DNA from: Solemya velum gill symbiont
GTDB taxonomy: Bacteria; Pseudomonadota; Gammaproteobacteria; Chromatiales; Chromatiaceae
Length of the DNA stretch: 64,000 nt
Reading direction: 5' to 3'
Assembly: GCF_000787395.1 (NCBI RefSeq)
Contig: NZ_JRAA01000002.1
Location: 310,001-374,000 of the forward strand
The notes beneath the pieces are model-generated. The model had not been told where the DNA came from. It saw only the letters and a program-made list of their open reading frames with translations, and searched no databases. Positions 9,031 to 18,836 of the stretch are shown piece by piece; within the stretch, counting starts at the first letter, position 1; each line of letters opens with the position of its first letter. Both the position numbers and the translations under genes were made by a program.

Positions 9031-9339
9031 ATGAGTCAAAGCCCTCCCACTCTCTCCGAATTTAACGCGCAAGTTGCCAGCCTGGTTGATCAATTCGGCC
9101 CGGCTGCATTTTGCGCTATGCCCGGTGAGCGACCCGAATACACGCTCTTTGTGGAAGATGCCCGGGTGATTGCCGAACCGAGGAGCGCGCCACGATACCC
9201 CTACGGGCTGCATTGTGAACTCCGCACAGGTTTACCCGACGACCAGGTTGCTGACTATCTGAACAAGTGGCTGACCACAGGGGAAGCCTACGAGGAGTTC
9301 CTTGGAATGAATGTGTGCCGCTATAACTGCCAGGATTAA
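9031..9339 (+). CDS. Hypothetical protein
   Basis: A 102-residue acidic protein, cytoplasmic by absence of signal or membrane segments. It contains two cysteine sites (FCAMPG, and a C-terminal MNVCRYNCQD). The C-terminal CxxxC could bind metal but this is only a possibility. It follows the 70-residue gene closely and ends convergent with glgC. No family recognised. Confidence 0.65.
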   Translation: MSQSPPTLSEFNAQVASLVDQFGPAAFCAMPGERPEYTLFVEDARVIAEPRSAPRYPYGLHCELRTGLPDDQVADYLNKWLTTGEAYEEFLGMNVCRYNCQD

Positions 9340-9383
9340 ATCGATCCAAGGCTGATTTAATCTTCACATTTCCCGGTCCCTTG

Positions 9384-10661
9384 TCACCGTGCCATATGCG
9401 TTGACTGGCCAAGCATGTCAGGCGTCACCAGCACCACACCCTTGTCTGTCACCCTGAATCCGCGTGCCAGGTCAGCTTCTTTGTCTTCACCAATCACTGT
9501 CCCTTCAGGGATTACGCATGCACGGTCAATAATCGCCTTGTTAATCCTGCAGTTGCGACCAATTTCAACACCGGGCAATACGACCGAGTGCCTGACTTCT
9601 GAGTACGAGCATACGCGTACGTGTGAGAAGAGCAGCGTGTGATCCAGGTAGGCACCGGAAACCAGGCATCCACCCGATACCATTGAATCAACTCCCATGC
9701 CGCGGCGTTCGCTGTCATTAAAGACGAACTTCGCTGGTGGCAACTGCTCCTGGTGCGTCAGGATCGGCCAATCGTCATCGTATAGATTGAGTTCTGGAGT
9801 TACATTGATCAATTCCATGTTCGCTTGCCAGAAAGCATCCAGGTTTCCCACGTCGCGCCAGTAAGCACGTTCATTGGTCTCAGGGTCCCTGAATGGATAT
9901 GCCATCACTTTGCTGCGACTGATCAGGGACGGGATGATGTCCTTGCCGAAATCATGGGACGAATCAGGGTTATCGGCATCGGCAATCAGTTCATCGAAGA
10001 GAAACTCGGTGTCGAACACATAGTTACCCATGGATGCGAGGCACAAATCCGGATGGCCCGGAATCGATTCCGGTGCAGCAGGTTTCTCCTCAAAACCGAT
10101 CACCTGCTGATTCTCGTCTACCTTCATAACGCCATAGTCGTTCGCGGCCTCTTCGAGAGGGACCTCGAGACAGGAGACTGTCATCTGGGCACCGCTTTCT
10201 GCATGAAAGGCGAGCATCGGACCATAGTCCATCTTGTAGATATGATCGCCTGAAAGGACGAGCACGTACTTGGGCATGTGCGTCCTGATAATGTCGAGGT
10301 TCTGATAGATGGCATCGGCAGTGCCCTTGTACCACTCACCGCCAACACGTTGTGAAGCAGGAAGGATCTCAAGGAAATCACCTGTTGCAGAATTGAGGTG
10401 ACTCCAGCCCTGAACCAGGTGACGAATCAGTGAATGCGCCTTGTACTGCGTTAACACACCAATGCGCCGAATCCCGGAGTTCAGACAGTTGGACATGGGG
10501 AAATCGATAATGCGGAACTTCCCCCCGAAATAGACGGCAGGTTTTGCTCTCCATGCTGTCAACTCATGCAGTCTTGAACCCTGCCCTCCAGCGAGTACGA
10601 GTGCAATAGTATCTCTCGTCAGACGGCTGACGTATCGTAATTGCTGGGTAGAATCGTTCAT
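9384..10661 (-). CDS. glgC: Glucose-1-phosphate adenylyltransferase
   Basis: Makes ADP-glucose from glucose-1-phosphate and ATP, the first committed step of glycogen synthesis. The 425 residues match family length. The N-terminal nucleotidyltransferase domain has [15 protein letters not shown] (about 22-36) and [20 protein letters not shown], with the PCK-like FRIIDF site, a [12 protein letters not shown] metal site (about 139-150) and EEKPA. The C-terminal left-handed beta-helix follows. No other glg gene is in the window. It lies downstream of the polyol operon on the same strand with a 148-bp gap, so regulation may be separate. Confidence 0.95.
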   Translation of the reverse strand: MNDSTQQLRYVSRLTRDTIALVLAGGQGSRLHELTAWRAKPAVYFGGKFRIIDFPMSNCLNSGIRRIGVLTQYKAHSLIRHLVQGWSHLNSATGDFLEILPASQRVGGEWYKGTADAIYQNLDIIRTHMPKYVLVLSGDHIYKMDYGPMLAFHAESGAQMTVSCLEVPLEEAANDYGVMKVDENQQVIGFEEKPAAPESIPGHPDLCLASMGNYVFDTEFLFDELIADADNPDSSHDFGKDIIPSLISRSKVMAYPFRDPETNERAYWRDVGNLDAFWQANMELINVTPELNLYDDDWPILTHQEQLPPAKFVFNDSERRGMGVDSMVSGGCLVSGAYLDHTLLFSHVRVCSYSEVRHSVVLPGVEIGRNCRINKAIIDRACVIPEGTVIGEDKEADLARGFRVTDKGVVLVTPDMLGQSTHMAR

Positions 10662-10809
10662 AATCGATAGCCCTGTTATTGTGCAAATCCGGCCTGAGTC
10701 AACCCGTTAAAAGTACGACCAGGGAAATGATACAGCTTGTATTGTCACCATAACACCGCCTAATGAAACCAGGTCATCTGATATCGCTTCCCGGCCAATA
10801 TGATCTTGT

Positions 10810-11751
10810 TTAATCTTTACTCTCTTTCAATACTTCGTCGAGGCGCGGTAAATCGGCACCGCGTCGTGAACATGTAATGGCTGCTGCCGTGACGGCAAAT
10901 CCCATCAATTCATCCAGTTGTTCGGAGCTGAGTGACCTGATGACCTGTTTCGGTTCACCCCACTGTGCGAGGCGTGTCAGCAGTGCCGCCTGGAAGGTAT
11001 CACCGGCGCCGACCGTGTCGACGAGCTTCCCCACCCTCGGGCTCCTGGTAACGGACAATCCACTCTGAGTCCAGCATTTGACATCGCTTGAACCATCGGT
11101 AATCACCACGAGCTGTGTACCCGCCTTTATCAGGGCATCGGCAAACTCTTCATGATCACGACCAGGATAGAGATAGTCGACATCTTCTGCGCTGATTTTC
11201 AGCAGGTCAGCTTTTTCCGCGTATTCCCACAGGCGTTGTCGCCACACTTCCATGTCTGGCTGTATGCTTGGCCGGATGTTCGGGTCAATAGAGATGAAAC
11301 GATCTGACATCTGCTTCATAAGGTCTGCAAATGCATCAGCAATCGGTTGCATCACCAGCGAGTAGGAACCGAAATGAAGGCCTGTGACCGCGTCTCCAAT
11401 GACTGGCAGTGATTCATTCGAGAGACTGCAATCCGCTGACCCTTGACCGTAAAACGCATAGCTGGGCTGACCCTGTTCATTGACGCCAACAATCACAATC
11501 GTTGTACGACGGCCATTTCGCACAAGGTAGTCCGTGTTCACCGATTCGGATTCGAGCATCTGAACCAGGCGGTTACCCAGTTGATCGGTCGAGATACCGG
11601 TCAACAGTGCTGACTGCTGGCCAAGCCGTGCAAGTCCAATGGCAACATTGAAGGGTGAACCGCCTGCTCGCGCAGTCATGTTGAAGGTTGCAGGATTGTC
11701 TCCCTGGTCAGGAAACACGTCGTATAAAGCTTCTCCGCAGACAAGAAACAT
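10810..11751 (-). CDS. PfkB-family carbohydrate kinase, probable fructokinase
   Basis: ATP-dependent sugar kinase of 313 residues. Both PfkB signatures are present: AGGSPFNVAIGLARLG near residue 30 and DTVGAGDTFQAALL near residue 247, the latter with the catalytic aspartate of GAGD. It starts GEALYDVFP, as in fructokinases. It is the last gene of the polyol operon, three bases after the dehydrogenase, and most likely phosphorylates the fructose formed by polyol oxidation, like the kinase of the Pseudomonas mtl operon. Direct substrate specificity cannot be read from the sequence. Confidence 0.88.
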   Translation of the reverse strand: MFLVCGEALYDVFPDQGDNPATFNMTARAGGSPFNVAIGLARLGQQSALLTGISTDQLGNRLVQMLESESVNTDYLVRNGRRTTIVIVGVNEQGQPSYAFYGQGSADCSLSNESLPVIGDAVTGLHFGSYSLVMQPIADAFADLMKQMSDRFISIDPNIRPSIQPDMEVWRQRLWEYAEKADLLKISAEDVDYLYPGRDHEEFADALIKAGTQLVVITDGSSDVKCWTQSGLSVTRSPRVGKLVDTVGAGDTFQAALLTRLAQWGEPKQVIRSLSSEQLDELMGFAVTAAAITCSRRGADLPRLDEVLKESKD

Positions 11752-11754
11752 GGC

Positions 11755-13230
11755 TCAGGCTACCTTGCTGACATAGGATTGAAGCGTTGCCTCGGTACCA
11801 TTTTCCCATAATGAACCAAGCGCATCCGAAAACTGGGAAACAAAGGCTTCATTGCTGCCCATGTTACCGAAAATATCCGACATGCCGAGGAACGCCTTGG
11901 GTTCAGAGCGAGCCAGCTGTGCATTTTTCTGTAAACGCTCAGCTTTCTCGTCATCAACACTCAATGGTTTGCCGCTGTCATCCGTTCCCGCACAATATCG
12001 GCACCACAAGGCAACCTCGAGAGCAAGACCATTCACCGGAAGACCCTGCTCCAGCCTGTCCGCGATCGTTGGCAGAATAAACTTGGGCTGTCGATTGGAA
12101 CCATCCAGGCAGAGGCGCGGAATCGTATCTCCAATCTCGGCATTGGAGAATCGCTCCTGTGTCTTGTCGAGGTACTGGTTGAAATCAACACCGGGAACCG
12201 GCGGAACAGTCGGGATGATCTCTTCTGTCTCAAGCCTTTCGAGGAATGCCTGGACCAGTGGCGTACCCATGGCATCATGTGCATAGTGGACACCAAGCAG
12301 TGCGGAAGGATAGGCAATTGCTGCGTGACCGCCATTAAGAATACGCAGCTTCATTAGTTCGTAGGGCGATACATCCTGCACAAACTCCACACCAACCTCT
12401 TCAAGCGCCGGACGCCCCTGGCAAAAGTTGTCTTCGAGTATCCACTGGCGAAATGGTTCGCATACAACGATGCCCGGATCGTCGATGCCGAACTTCTCTT
12501 CCACCATTGCGCGCTCACGATCACCCGTAGCCGGTGTGATGCAGTCCACCATACCGTTCGGAAAGGTAACATTCTCCTCGATCCATCCGCTCAGCTCCGG
12601 CGCAATCAGTTCGGCCATGCCGAGAACTGCACGTCTGGTCACGTCTCCGTTATGCGGCAGGTTGTCGCATGACATAACAGTGAACCCCGGCATGCCTGCG
12701 GATTGGCGTATTTTCAGAGCAGTGACAATCGCTCCGAAAACCGTGCCCGGCTCTCCCCCGTTGGCTGCGTCGGACCGAATGTCGGGATGGTTCGCATTAA
12801 AGCCGCCAGTTTCAGGATCGATATAATAGCCGCCCTCGGTGATCGTCAGGGAGACGATACGAATCTCTTCTGTCATCATTGCCCGAACAAGTGCCTGGCT
12901 GGATATTTCAGCAAAATCGATCATCGATCCGCAAACACGGGCCGTATAGCCACGTGGATCAAGCTCGATCACCGTACTCAACCAGTCCTGGCGAGACAGC
13001 AGCTCACGCTTCGCCGCATCATACTGCATGATGCCCGCGCCAATGATTCCCCAGTCATGGCTCAACCCCTTGTTGAAGAGTCGGTCCAGGTAAACGCCCT
13101 GGTGGGCACGGTGGAAGTTGCCGACACCGATGTGGAGAATTCCCGGCGTTATCGCACCCCTGTCATAACGTGGAACAGAGACGCTGGATGGAAGTGAACC
13201 CAGGGTGTCATTATTCAGTATCTTCGTCAT
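11755..13230 (-). CDS. Mannitol-type polyol dehydrogenase
   Basis: NAD-dependent long-chain polyol dehydrogenase of the mannitol 2-dehydrogenase family (491 residues). The N-terminal nucleotide site reads HIGVGNFHRAHQGVYLDRL (about 34-52). The catalytic lysine lies in MKLRILNGGHAAIAY (about 292-306) with the N and H of the KxxxxNxxH pattern. Relatives act on mannitol, sorbitol or arabitol, or on fructuronate; the polyol transporter and fructokinase neighbours favour a hexitol oxidised to fructose. The ATG at 13230 is preferred over a TTG two codons upstream. It is separated from the ATPase gene by about 51 bp. Confidence 0.9.
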   Translation of the reverse strand: MTKILNNDTLGSLPSSVSVPRYDRGAITPGILHIGVGNFHRAHQGVYLDRLFNKGLSHDWGIIGAGIMQYDAAKRELLSRQDWLSTVIELDPRGYTARVCGSMIDFAEISSQALVRAMMTEEIRIVSLTITEGGYYIDPETGGFNANHPDIRSDAANGGEPGTVFGAIVTALKIRQSAGMPGFTVMSCDNLPHNGDVTRRAVLGMAELIAPELSGWIEENVTFPNGMVDCITPATGDRERAMVEEKFGIDDPGIVVCEPFRQWILEDNFCQGRPALEEVGVEFVQDVSPYELMKLRILNGGHAAIAYPSALLGVHYAHDAMGTPLVQAFLERLETEEIIPTVPPVPGVDFNQYLDKTQERFSNAEIGDTIPRLCLDGSNRQPKFILPTIADRLEQGLPVNGLALEVALWCRYCAGTDDSGKPLSVDDEKAERLQKNAQLARSEPKAFLGMSDIFGNMGSNEAFVSQFSDALGSLWENGTEATLQSYVSKVA

Positions 13231-13281
13231 AATCAATCTATCCGGTTGTCTGCATTTACATGGCTGATGTCAGCAACAGCG

Positions 13282-14283
13282 CTAGCCAATCGCCTGTTCA
13301 TTCTCATCAAACCGGTAAATATTCTCGGGTTCAGCAGAGAGATAAACGGTGTCGCCGTGATTCAGATCAACGTTGCCATCACTTCTGACAGTGAAGTTAG
13401 AGCCATCATTCAGGGTGACATAAAGAAATGTGTCTGAACCGAGATGCTCGGCCACACCAACTGTGCCCTTCCACATTCCGCTCTCTCTCGAACAAGCAAG
13501 GTGTTCAGGACGCACGCCGATGGTGTGTGCACCATGTTTTTGTGCAGCTTCACCGGAGAGGAAATTCATGTTCGGCGAACCGATAAAACCGGCAACAAAC
13601 TTGTTCGCAGGTTTGCGATACAGTTCGAGTGGGCTGCCGACCTGCTCGATCACGCCCGCTCTCAGTACCACGATCTTGTCGGCCATGGTCATTGCTTCAA
13701 CCTGGTCATGCGTCACGTAAACCATCGTTGTCTTGAGGTCCTGATGCAGTTCTGATATCTCCAGGCGCATGTTGACGCGCAGCGCCGCATCGAGATTGGA
13801 GAGTGGTTCGTCAAACAGGAAGGCCTTTGGTTCACGCACGATGGCACGACCGATTGCAACACGCTGACGCTGCCCTCCCGACAACTGGCCGGGTTTGCGG
13901 TCAATATAATCAGATAGGTTGAGTATGTTTGCAGCAGCATCAACTTTCTTGTCGATGTCGGCCTGTTCCAGGCCCGCCATCTTGAGTGGAAAGGCGATAT
14001 TTTTACGTACGGACATGTGGGGATAGAGGGCGTACGACTGGAATACCATCGCCAAGCCCCGCCTTGCAGGACGGATGCTTGTTGCATCCTCTCTATCAAT
14101 TGCAATGGAACCGGAGGAAACATCTTCCAGTCCCGCGATAAGTCGCAACAGGGTGGACTTGCCACAACCCGAGGGGCCGACGAAAACTACGAATTCGCCT
14201 TCATTGATTTCCAGGTTCAGGGGCGGGATAACCTCGACGTCCCCGAAACTTTTTGTAACATTTTCAAGTGTGATACTTCCCAT
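13282..14283 (-). CDS. Polyol ABC transporter ATPase (MalK/SmoK type)
   Basis: ATP-binding subunit of 333 residues in the CUT1 (MalK/UgpC/SmoK) family. Walker [10 protein letters not shown] (about 37-45), signature [14 protein letters not shown] (about 134-147), Walker [13 protein letters not shown] (about 154-165) and the H-loop (YVTHD) are all intact. The C-terminal regulatory OB-like domain is present (about 235-333, with GVRPEHL). It would energise the two permeases encoded immediately upstream in the operon. Start ATG lies 9 bp after the permease stop. Confidence 0.93.
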   Translation of the reverse strand: MGSITLENVTKSFGDVEVIPPLNLEINEGEFVVFVGPSGCGKSTLLRLIAGLEDVSSGSIAIDREDATSIRPARRGLAMVFQSYALYPHMSVRKNIAFPLKMAGLEQADIDKKVDAAANILNLSDYIDRKPGQLSGGQRQRVAIGRAIVREPKAFLFDEPLSNLDAALRVNMRLEISELHQDLKTTMVYVTHDQVEAMTMADKIVVLRAGVIEQVGSPLELYRKPANKFVAGFIGSPNMNFLSGEAAQKHGAHTIGVRPEHLACSRESGMWKGTVGVAEHLGSDTFLYVTLNDGSNFTVRSDGNVDLNHGDTVYLSAEPENIYRFDENEQAIG

Positions 14284-14292
14284 GATTTGCTC

Positions 14293-15123
14293 CTATTTCA
14301 CAGCGCCGAAGGTGAGACCGCGTACTAACTGCTTTTGACTGAACCAGCCCATGATCAGGATTGGTGCAATAGCCATTGTTGAAGCGGCTGAGAGTTTTGC
14401 GTAGAAAAGCCCTTCAGGGCTGGAATAACTGGCGATAAAAGCTGTCAGTGGTGCAGCTTTTGCAGCCGTAAGATTGAGTGTCCAGAAAGCCTCGTTCCAG
14501 GCAAGGATGATGTTCAACAGCATCGTGGAGGCAATTCCGGGTACTGCCATCGGCGTGAGTACATGAATAATCTCTGCCCACAAGCTGGCACCGTCCATGC
14601 GGGCAGCCTCAAGGATTTCACCGGGGATCTCCTTGAAGTAGGTATAGAGCATCCACACGATGATCGGTAGATTGATCAGTGTCAGAACCAGTACCAGGCC
14701 GGTCAGTGTATCGAGAAGCCCCGTATCCCTGAACAGAAGATAAATAGGAATCAGGACACCGACAGGAGGCAGCATCTTTGTAGAAAGCATCCACATCAAG
14801 ACATTCTTGGTGCCCTTGGCGGGTACGAATGCCATCGACCAGGCTGCCAGAATTGCGATCAGCAGGCCCAGCAGGGTGGAGCCGACAGAGATGACGACCG
14901 AATTCCAGAAATGCTGGAAGTAATTGGAGCGATCCTGAACTTCCGTGTAATTCTCCAAGGTCCAGTCAAAGCCGAGGAACATCGGTGGTGATGCAATTGC
15001 ATCGGCCTCGGTTTTGAAACTGGTCAGGATGGTCCACAGAATGGGGAAGAAAATCAGCAAGCCGATTCCCCATGCAATGGCAGTCATTATGATTTTACGG
15101 CTATCTATAGCTGTGTGTGACAT
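14293..15123 (-). CDS. Polyol ABC transporter permease (MalG/SmoG type)
   Basis: Inner-membrane permease of 276 residues with six predicted helices, the first at about 12-35. The EAA motif that contacts the ATPase is visible as EAARMDGASLWAEIIHVLTP (about 177-196). It follows the other permease with only three bases between them, so the two are translationally coupled. Together they form the channel of the CUT1 polyol importer. Confidence 0.92.
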   Translation of the reverse strand: MSHTAIDSRKIIMTAIAWGIGLLIFFPILWTILTSFKTEADAIASPPMFLGFDWTLENYTEVQDRSNYFQHFWNSVVISVGSTLLGLLIAILAAWSMAFVPAKGTKNVLMWMLSTKMLPPVGVLIPIYLLFRDTGLLDTLTGLVLVLTLINLPIIVWMLYTYFKEIPGEILEAARMDGASLWAEIIHVLTPMAVPGIASTMLLNIILAWNEAFWTLNLTAAKAAPLTAFIASYSSPEGLFYAKLSAASTMAIAPILIMGWFSQKQLVRGLTFGAVK

Positions 15124-15126
15124 GCT

Positions 15127-15999
15127 TCAGGCCTCCAGGTTCTTGCCGATCATCCGCATCAGGAAGATCGCGACAATGTTTGCCAGGACGACAGCCACGA
15201 TGCCACCAGCCGAACCCCCGCCCACATCAAACTGCAGCAGAGACTGCGCATAGACGAGGTAGGTAATATTGGTGGATGCGTAACCGGGTCCACCGTTGGT
15301 GGTAACCAGGATTTCAGCAAATATCGACAGCAGGAAAATCGTCTGGATAAGGATGACGACGGTAATCGCTCTCGACATGTGCGGAAGAATGATATGAACA
15401 AAGCGGCTCATTTTTCGTGCGCCGTCCATCTTTGCGGCTTCCAGTTGCTCCTTGTCGAGTGATTGCAGTACAGTCAGCAGGATCAGGGTGGCAAAGGGCA
15501 GCCACTGCCATGCAACGATCATAATGATTGAGAAAAGCGGCGCATGGGCAAAAAAGTCGAAGGGTGCCAGTCCCATTGCTTTTGCAGCGTGAGCGAACAA
15601 CCCGTTGACAGGATTCATGAACATATTTTTCCACACCAGTGCTGACACAGTCGGCATGACGAAGAAAGGTGCAATGACGAGGATGCGTACGATCCCCTGC
15701 CCCCACATTGGCTGATCAAGCAGCAAGGCAAGAGCAACTCCACCTGTTATGGTGATGACAAGAACACCTGCGACAAGCAGGAAAGTATTTCCAAGAGCCG
15801 CAAAAAATGCCGGATCGGTGAGGAAATACTCGTAATTCATGAAACCGATCCACTCCTCCATACCTGGCGACAGCAGGTTGTAATCGAGGAATGAAAAATA
15901 GAGCGTCATCGACAGGGGAACAATCATCCAACCGAGCAGTAGAAGAACTGCCGGAGAAATCATGAAGCGCGCTGCGATGCGTGAATGATCGGTAGCCAT
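15127..15999 (-). CDS. Polyol ABC transporter permease (MalF/SmoF type)
   Basis: Inner-membrane permease of about 290 residues with six predicted helices. The EAA loop is EAAKMDGARKMSRFVHIILP. The ATG at 15999 (MATDHSR) is chosen because AAGAGGG lies about ten bases upstream; an ATG at 16059 would add an unlikely 20 residues inside the gap after the binding-protein gene. Partner of the permease at 14293. Confidence 0.92.
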   Translation of the reverse strand: MATDHSRIAARFMISPAVLLLLGWMIVPLSMTLYFSFLDYNLLSPGMEEWIGFMNYEYFLTDPAFFAALGNTFLLVAGVLVITITGGVALALLLDQPMWGQGIVRILVIAPFFVMPTVSALVWKNMFMNPVNGLFAHAAKAMGLAPFDFFAHAPLFSIIMIVAWQWLPFATLILLTVLQSLDKEQLEAAKMDGARKMSRFVHIILPHMSRAITVVILIQTIFLLSIFAEILVTTNGGPGYASTNITYLVYAQSLLQFDVGGGSAGGIVAVVLANIVAIFLMRMIGKNLEA

Positions 16000-16074
16000 A
16001 GTAAGAAACCCTCTTGTTAAAATGAGAGAGGTGAGATGCCGGCCTGCTAAGGCCGGCACCCCGGAAAGGTCACA

Positions 16075-17385
16075 CTACTTGATGTAGCGAGCCTTTTTCA
16101 TGGCGCGCTCGGTGATTCTCTGCGCATTCATCAGGGGCTGGTCAGCAGTGACAGTGCCGGCGAGTGCGGCTGAGAACTGCTGGCCGACAGTCGTTGCAAT
16201 GCCCTGGAACTCAGGAATGGCAACGAACTGAACACCAACATATGGAACCGGATCAACAGCTGGATTTTTTGGGTCAGCAGAATTGATGCTGTCGAGAGTC
16301 ATCTGGGCAAAAGGAACTTTTGCATACTCTTCGTTTGCATAGAGAGAGGCACGAGTACCAGGAGGAACATTGGCCCATCCCTCTTTGGATGCAACAAGAT
16401 CCAGGTATTCCTTGGAGGTTGCCCAGGCAACAAACTTCTTCGCGCTCTCTGCCTTTTGCGTACCAGCCGGAATAGCAAGGCTCCACGCCCACAACCAGTT
16501 ACCGCGTTTGCCGAGTCCCGCATCCGGTGCCAATGCAAAACCGACCTTGTCAGCAACCTGGCTGTCTTTCGGATTGGTCACGAATGAGGCCGCAACCGTG
16601 GCGTCAATCCACATGCCACATTTACCGGACTGGAACAGTGCAAGGTTTTCGTTGAAGCCGTTGGAGGATGCACCTGGAGGGCCGGCATCGTTCATCAGGT
16701 CAATGTAGAAATTGAGGGTCTTCTTCCACGCCTCGCCTGTAAACTGTGGCTTCCAATCCATATTGAACCACCTGGCTCCGAAGGAGTTAGCAGTCGCAGT
16801 CAGGAAAGCAACATTTTCACCCCAACCGGCTTTACCACGCAAACAGATACCGTAAGTTTCATTCTGCTTATCTGTCATTGCACGTGCAGCCTTACCGATA
16901 AAGTCCCAGGTGGGTGCTTGCGGCATAGTGAGGCCTGCTTTTTCCATCAGGTCCTTGCGATACATCACCATAGAGCTTTCTGTGTAGAAAGGCGCAGCAA
17001 AGAGATTATCGTCAACCGTCAGGCCACCACGGATGGCTGGCAGAATATCATCCACATCGTAGGATTCAGGCAGATCGTTAAGAGAAACGAGCCAGCCTTT
17101 CTTGCCCCAGATAGGAACCTCGTAGGTACCAATTGTCATTACGTCGTACTGACCGCCCTTGGTTGCAACGTCTGTCGTAACACGCTGACGCAGTATGTTT
17201 TCTTCCAGCGTTACCCACTCGACCTCGATGCCCGGGTTCTTGGCTGTGAAATCATCGGTCAGCTTCTGCATGCGGACCATGTCACCATTATTGACCGTAG
17301 CAATAGTGAGTTTCTCAGCCAGGACGGGAGTCGCGATCATGCAAGCCGCTGTTGCACCTGCAAGGACACGGATCAAATTCTTCAT
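16075..17385 (-). CDS. Polyol ABC transporter substrate-binding protein
   Basis: Periplasmic solute-binding protein of 436 residues, CUT1 class, that delivers the polyol to the two permeases. The ATG at 17385 is preceded by GGAGG and opens a signal peptide ending near VLA/EKL. The mature chain has the cluster-D type layout with an aromatic-rich groove (WVTLEENILRQRVTTD). It is the first transporter gene of the operon and lies directly downstream of the candidate operator at 17405-17449. A cotranslated upstream ATG at 17451 falls inside that operator and is less likely. Confidence 0.92.
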   Translation of the reverse strand: MKNLIRVLAGATAACMIATPVLAEKLTIATVNNGDMVRMQKLTDDFTAKNPGIEVEWVTLEENILRQRVTTDVATKGGQYDVMTIGTYEVPIWGKKGWLVSLNDLPESYDVDDILPAIRGGLTVDDNLFAAPFYTESSMVMYRKDLMEKAGLTMPQAPTWDFIGKAARAMTDKQNETYGICLRGKAGWGENVAFLTATANSFGARWFNMDWKPQFTGEAWKKTLNFYIDLMNDAGPPGASSNGFNENLALFQSGKCGMWIDATVAASFVTNPKDSQVADKVGFALAPDAGLGKRGNWLWAWSLAIPAGTQKAESAKKFVAWATSKEYLDLVASKEGWANVPPGTRASLYANEEYAKVPFAQMTLDSINSADPKNPAVDPVPYVGVQFVAIPEFQGIATTVGQQFSAALAGTVTADQPLMNAQRITERAMKKARYIK

Positions 17386-17404
17386 TTCTGCCTCCAAATA
17401 CTTC

Positions 17405-17449
17405 GAATAATTATTAACGAATAATTGCTTAGTCAGTGAGCAATTATTC
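17405..17449. promoter_or_regulatory. Candidate operator of the polyol operon
   Basis: A perfect 11-bp inverted repeat, GAATAATTGCT (17419-17429) and AGCAATTATTC (17439-17449), with a 9-bp spacer. A third half-site copy, GAATAATTATT, sits at 17405-17415 in direct orientation. The array lies 20-64 bp before the binding-protein start and next to a promoter-like region, the expected place for the SorC-type regulator encoded upstream. Assignment to that regulator is inference. Confidence 0.6.
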
Positions 17450-17466
17450 ATTTTATCTAGTCGCTA

Positions 17467-17481
17467 TTGACACAATGTCAA
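17467..17481 (-). promoter_or_regulatory. Possible -35 region in a short palindrome
   Basis: TTGACA-CAA-TGTCAA is a perfect 6-bp inverted repeat, so a consensus -35 hexamer reads on the minus strand at 17481-17476. The best -10 candidates downstream are TAGATA (16-bp spacing) and TAAAAT (20-bp spacing), neither ideal. It would place the transcription start inside the operator array, consistent with regulated expression of the polyol operon. Confidence 0.4.
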
Positions 17482-17678
17482 CATATTTTTTTCATTTATC
17501 TGTCATAAAGCTGACAAAGGGAAAGCATGAGAGGCACATAATTGCGCTGCACAATTGATTAACAACTTATTGTTACTAATGGATTTAGTCTCTTCTACGT
17601 GCGTGAGTGGAAGCTTGTGGGGGCGTTGAAAATAATTAATCGTCCATCTGATTGAAAAGGCTTCTGTAAGAGAGAATT

Positions 17679-18632
17679 TCAGCCAACCAGTGCAGTTGCA
17701 GTGGACTCGTCAGTGATCAAACCAGTAATCCATCGGCCGGCAAGTGCAGCCTGAATCGCGGGTAATTTGTTGTTTCCACGCGCAACACCGATCGTATGAC
17801 ATGACGGCGGTTGTTCGAGTTGTACACTCGCAACGCGTGAGTTTGTTTCACCCTTGATGATTGTTCCATCATTATCAAAGGCCCAGCCAACAACCTCTCC
17901 AATGGCCCCGGCGGCAATCAGTCCATCCAGCTCTGTCTGTGTTATAAAACCGTCTGTCAGCATGGGCGGTGCCTCGTTGATTTCGCCAATACCAACAAAA
18001 GCGACATCTGCAGATTTGGCCAGGGCGATATTACTCTTGATGGGTTTTTGCGCACAGAAAATGTCGCGCTCCTTGCTTGAGGTTGCAACGACAGGAACTG
18101 CCATAGGGTAGTGAGGTGCTTTTATTGTCTCGCCGAGGCGCATGATGACATCGTTGAAACTTGCAGAGCCATCAGGCGCAAGGTTGCCTACCAGGGACAC
18201 AACCTTGTGTTGCGGACAGTTCATCGGTGTGAGTTGCTTCACTGCTTCACGTAGCTCGCGGCCGGTGCCGAGGGCCATAACGATTGGCTCTTTTGATTTG
18301 AAATAACGTTCCATCTGATTGGCCGCAACCTCGGCGATTCCGATTGCGGGGTCGTCCGATGTCGGATCCGACAGGGTCACTTCACAGGATTCCAGGCCAT
18401 ATTTTTCCGTCAGCTGCTGGGCCAGTTCCATGCAGTGTGCGATGGGATGATCCAGCCTGACCTTGATAAGGCGCTCGCGCATTGCCAGAGAAACCAGGCG
18501 TTGGGCAGACTGCCGGGAAATACCCATCTTTTCAGCAACCTCATCCTGGTTGTTATGCGCAACATAATAGAGCCAGCCTGCGCGTGCGGCATCATCCAGG
18601 CGATCCTGTCCACTCTTGCTGCGTTTAGCCAT
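17679..18632 (-). CDS. SorC-family transcriptional regulator
   Basis: A 317-residue regulator with an N-terminal helix-turn-helix (about 20-55, NQDEVAEKMGISRQSAQRLVSLA) and a C-terminal sugar-phosphate-binding domain of the SorC/DeoR-like (NagB-type) fold, recognisable by ALGTGRELREAVKQL and VSLVGNLAPDGSASFND. It lies upstream of the polyol operon on the same strand and is the obvious candidate regulator. Family members respond to phosphorylated sugars. The gap of about 230 bp to the transporter holds the candidate operator. Confidence 0.9.
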   Translation of the reverse strand: MAKRSKSGQDRLDDAARAGWLYYVAHNNQDEVAEKMGISRQSAQRLVSLAMRERLIKVRLDHPIAHCMELAQQLTEKYGLESCEVTLSDPTSDDPAIGIAEVAANQMERYFKSKEPIVMALGTGRELREAVKQLTPMNCPQHKVVSLVGNLAPDGSASFNDVIMRLGETIKAPHYPMAVPVVATSSKERDIFCAQKPIKSNIALAKSADVAFVGIGEINEAPPMLTDGFITQTELDGLIAAGAIGEVVGWAFDNDGTIIKGETNSRVASVQLEQPPSCHTIGVARGNNKLPAIQAALAGRWITGLITDESTATALVG

Positions 18633-18836
18633 AAAACCATCTACCAGTGTGTACGAATTTTATTTAATAGTAGCAAAGCTTGAGCAAAGAGGTGTATCAG
18701 CAACTCCCTGGAGTGAATGCATCATGCAAGAAATTAACAAACCCGGATGCTATCTGAACCCGGAGAGGAAGATATGCTACACCCTATGTAACTATGTAAT
18801 AATAATGATTGTTGAAATGCAGCTGAAACCCAGGTC

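Noticed and set aside
10675-10702. glgC promoter TTGACT-N16-AATAAC
   Set aside because: The implied start would leave almost no leader and cut the Shine-Dalgarno site.
18640-18836. Zur box before zrgA
   Set aside because: Only AT-rich partial matches; no palindrome of the Zur type was found.
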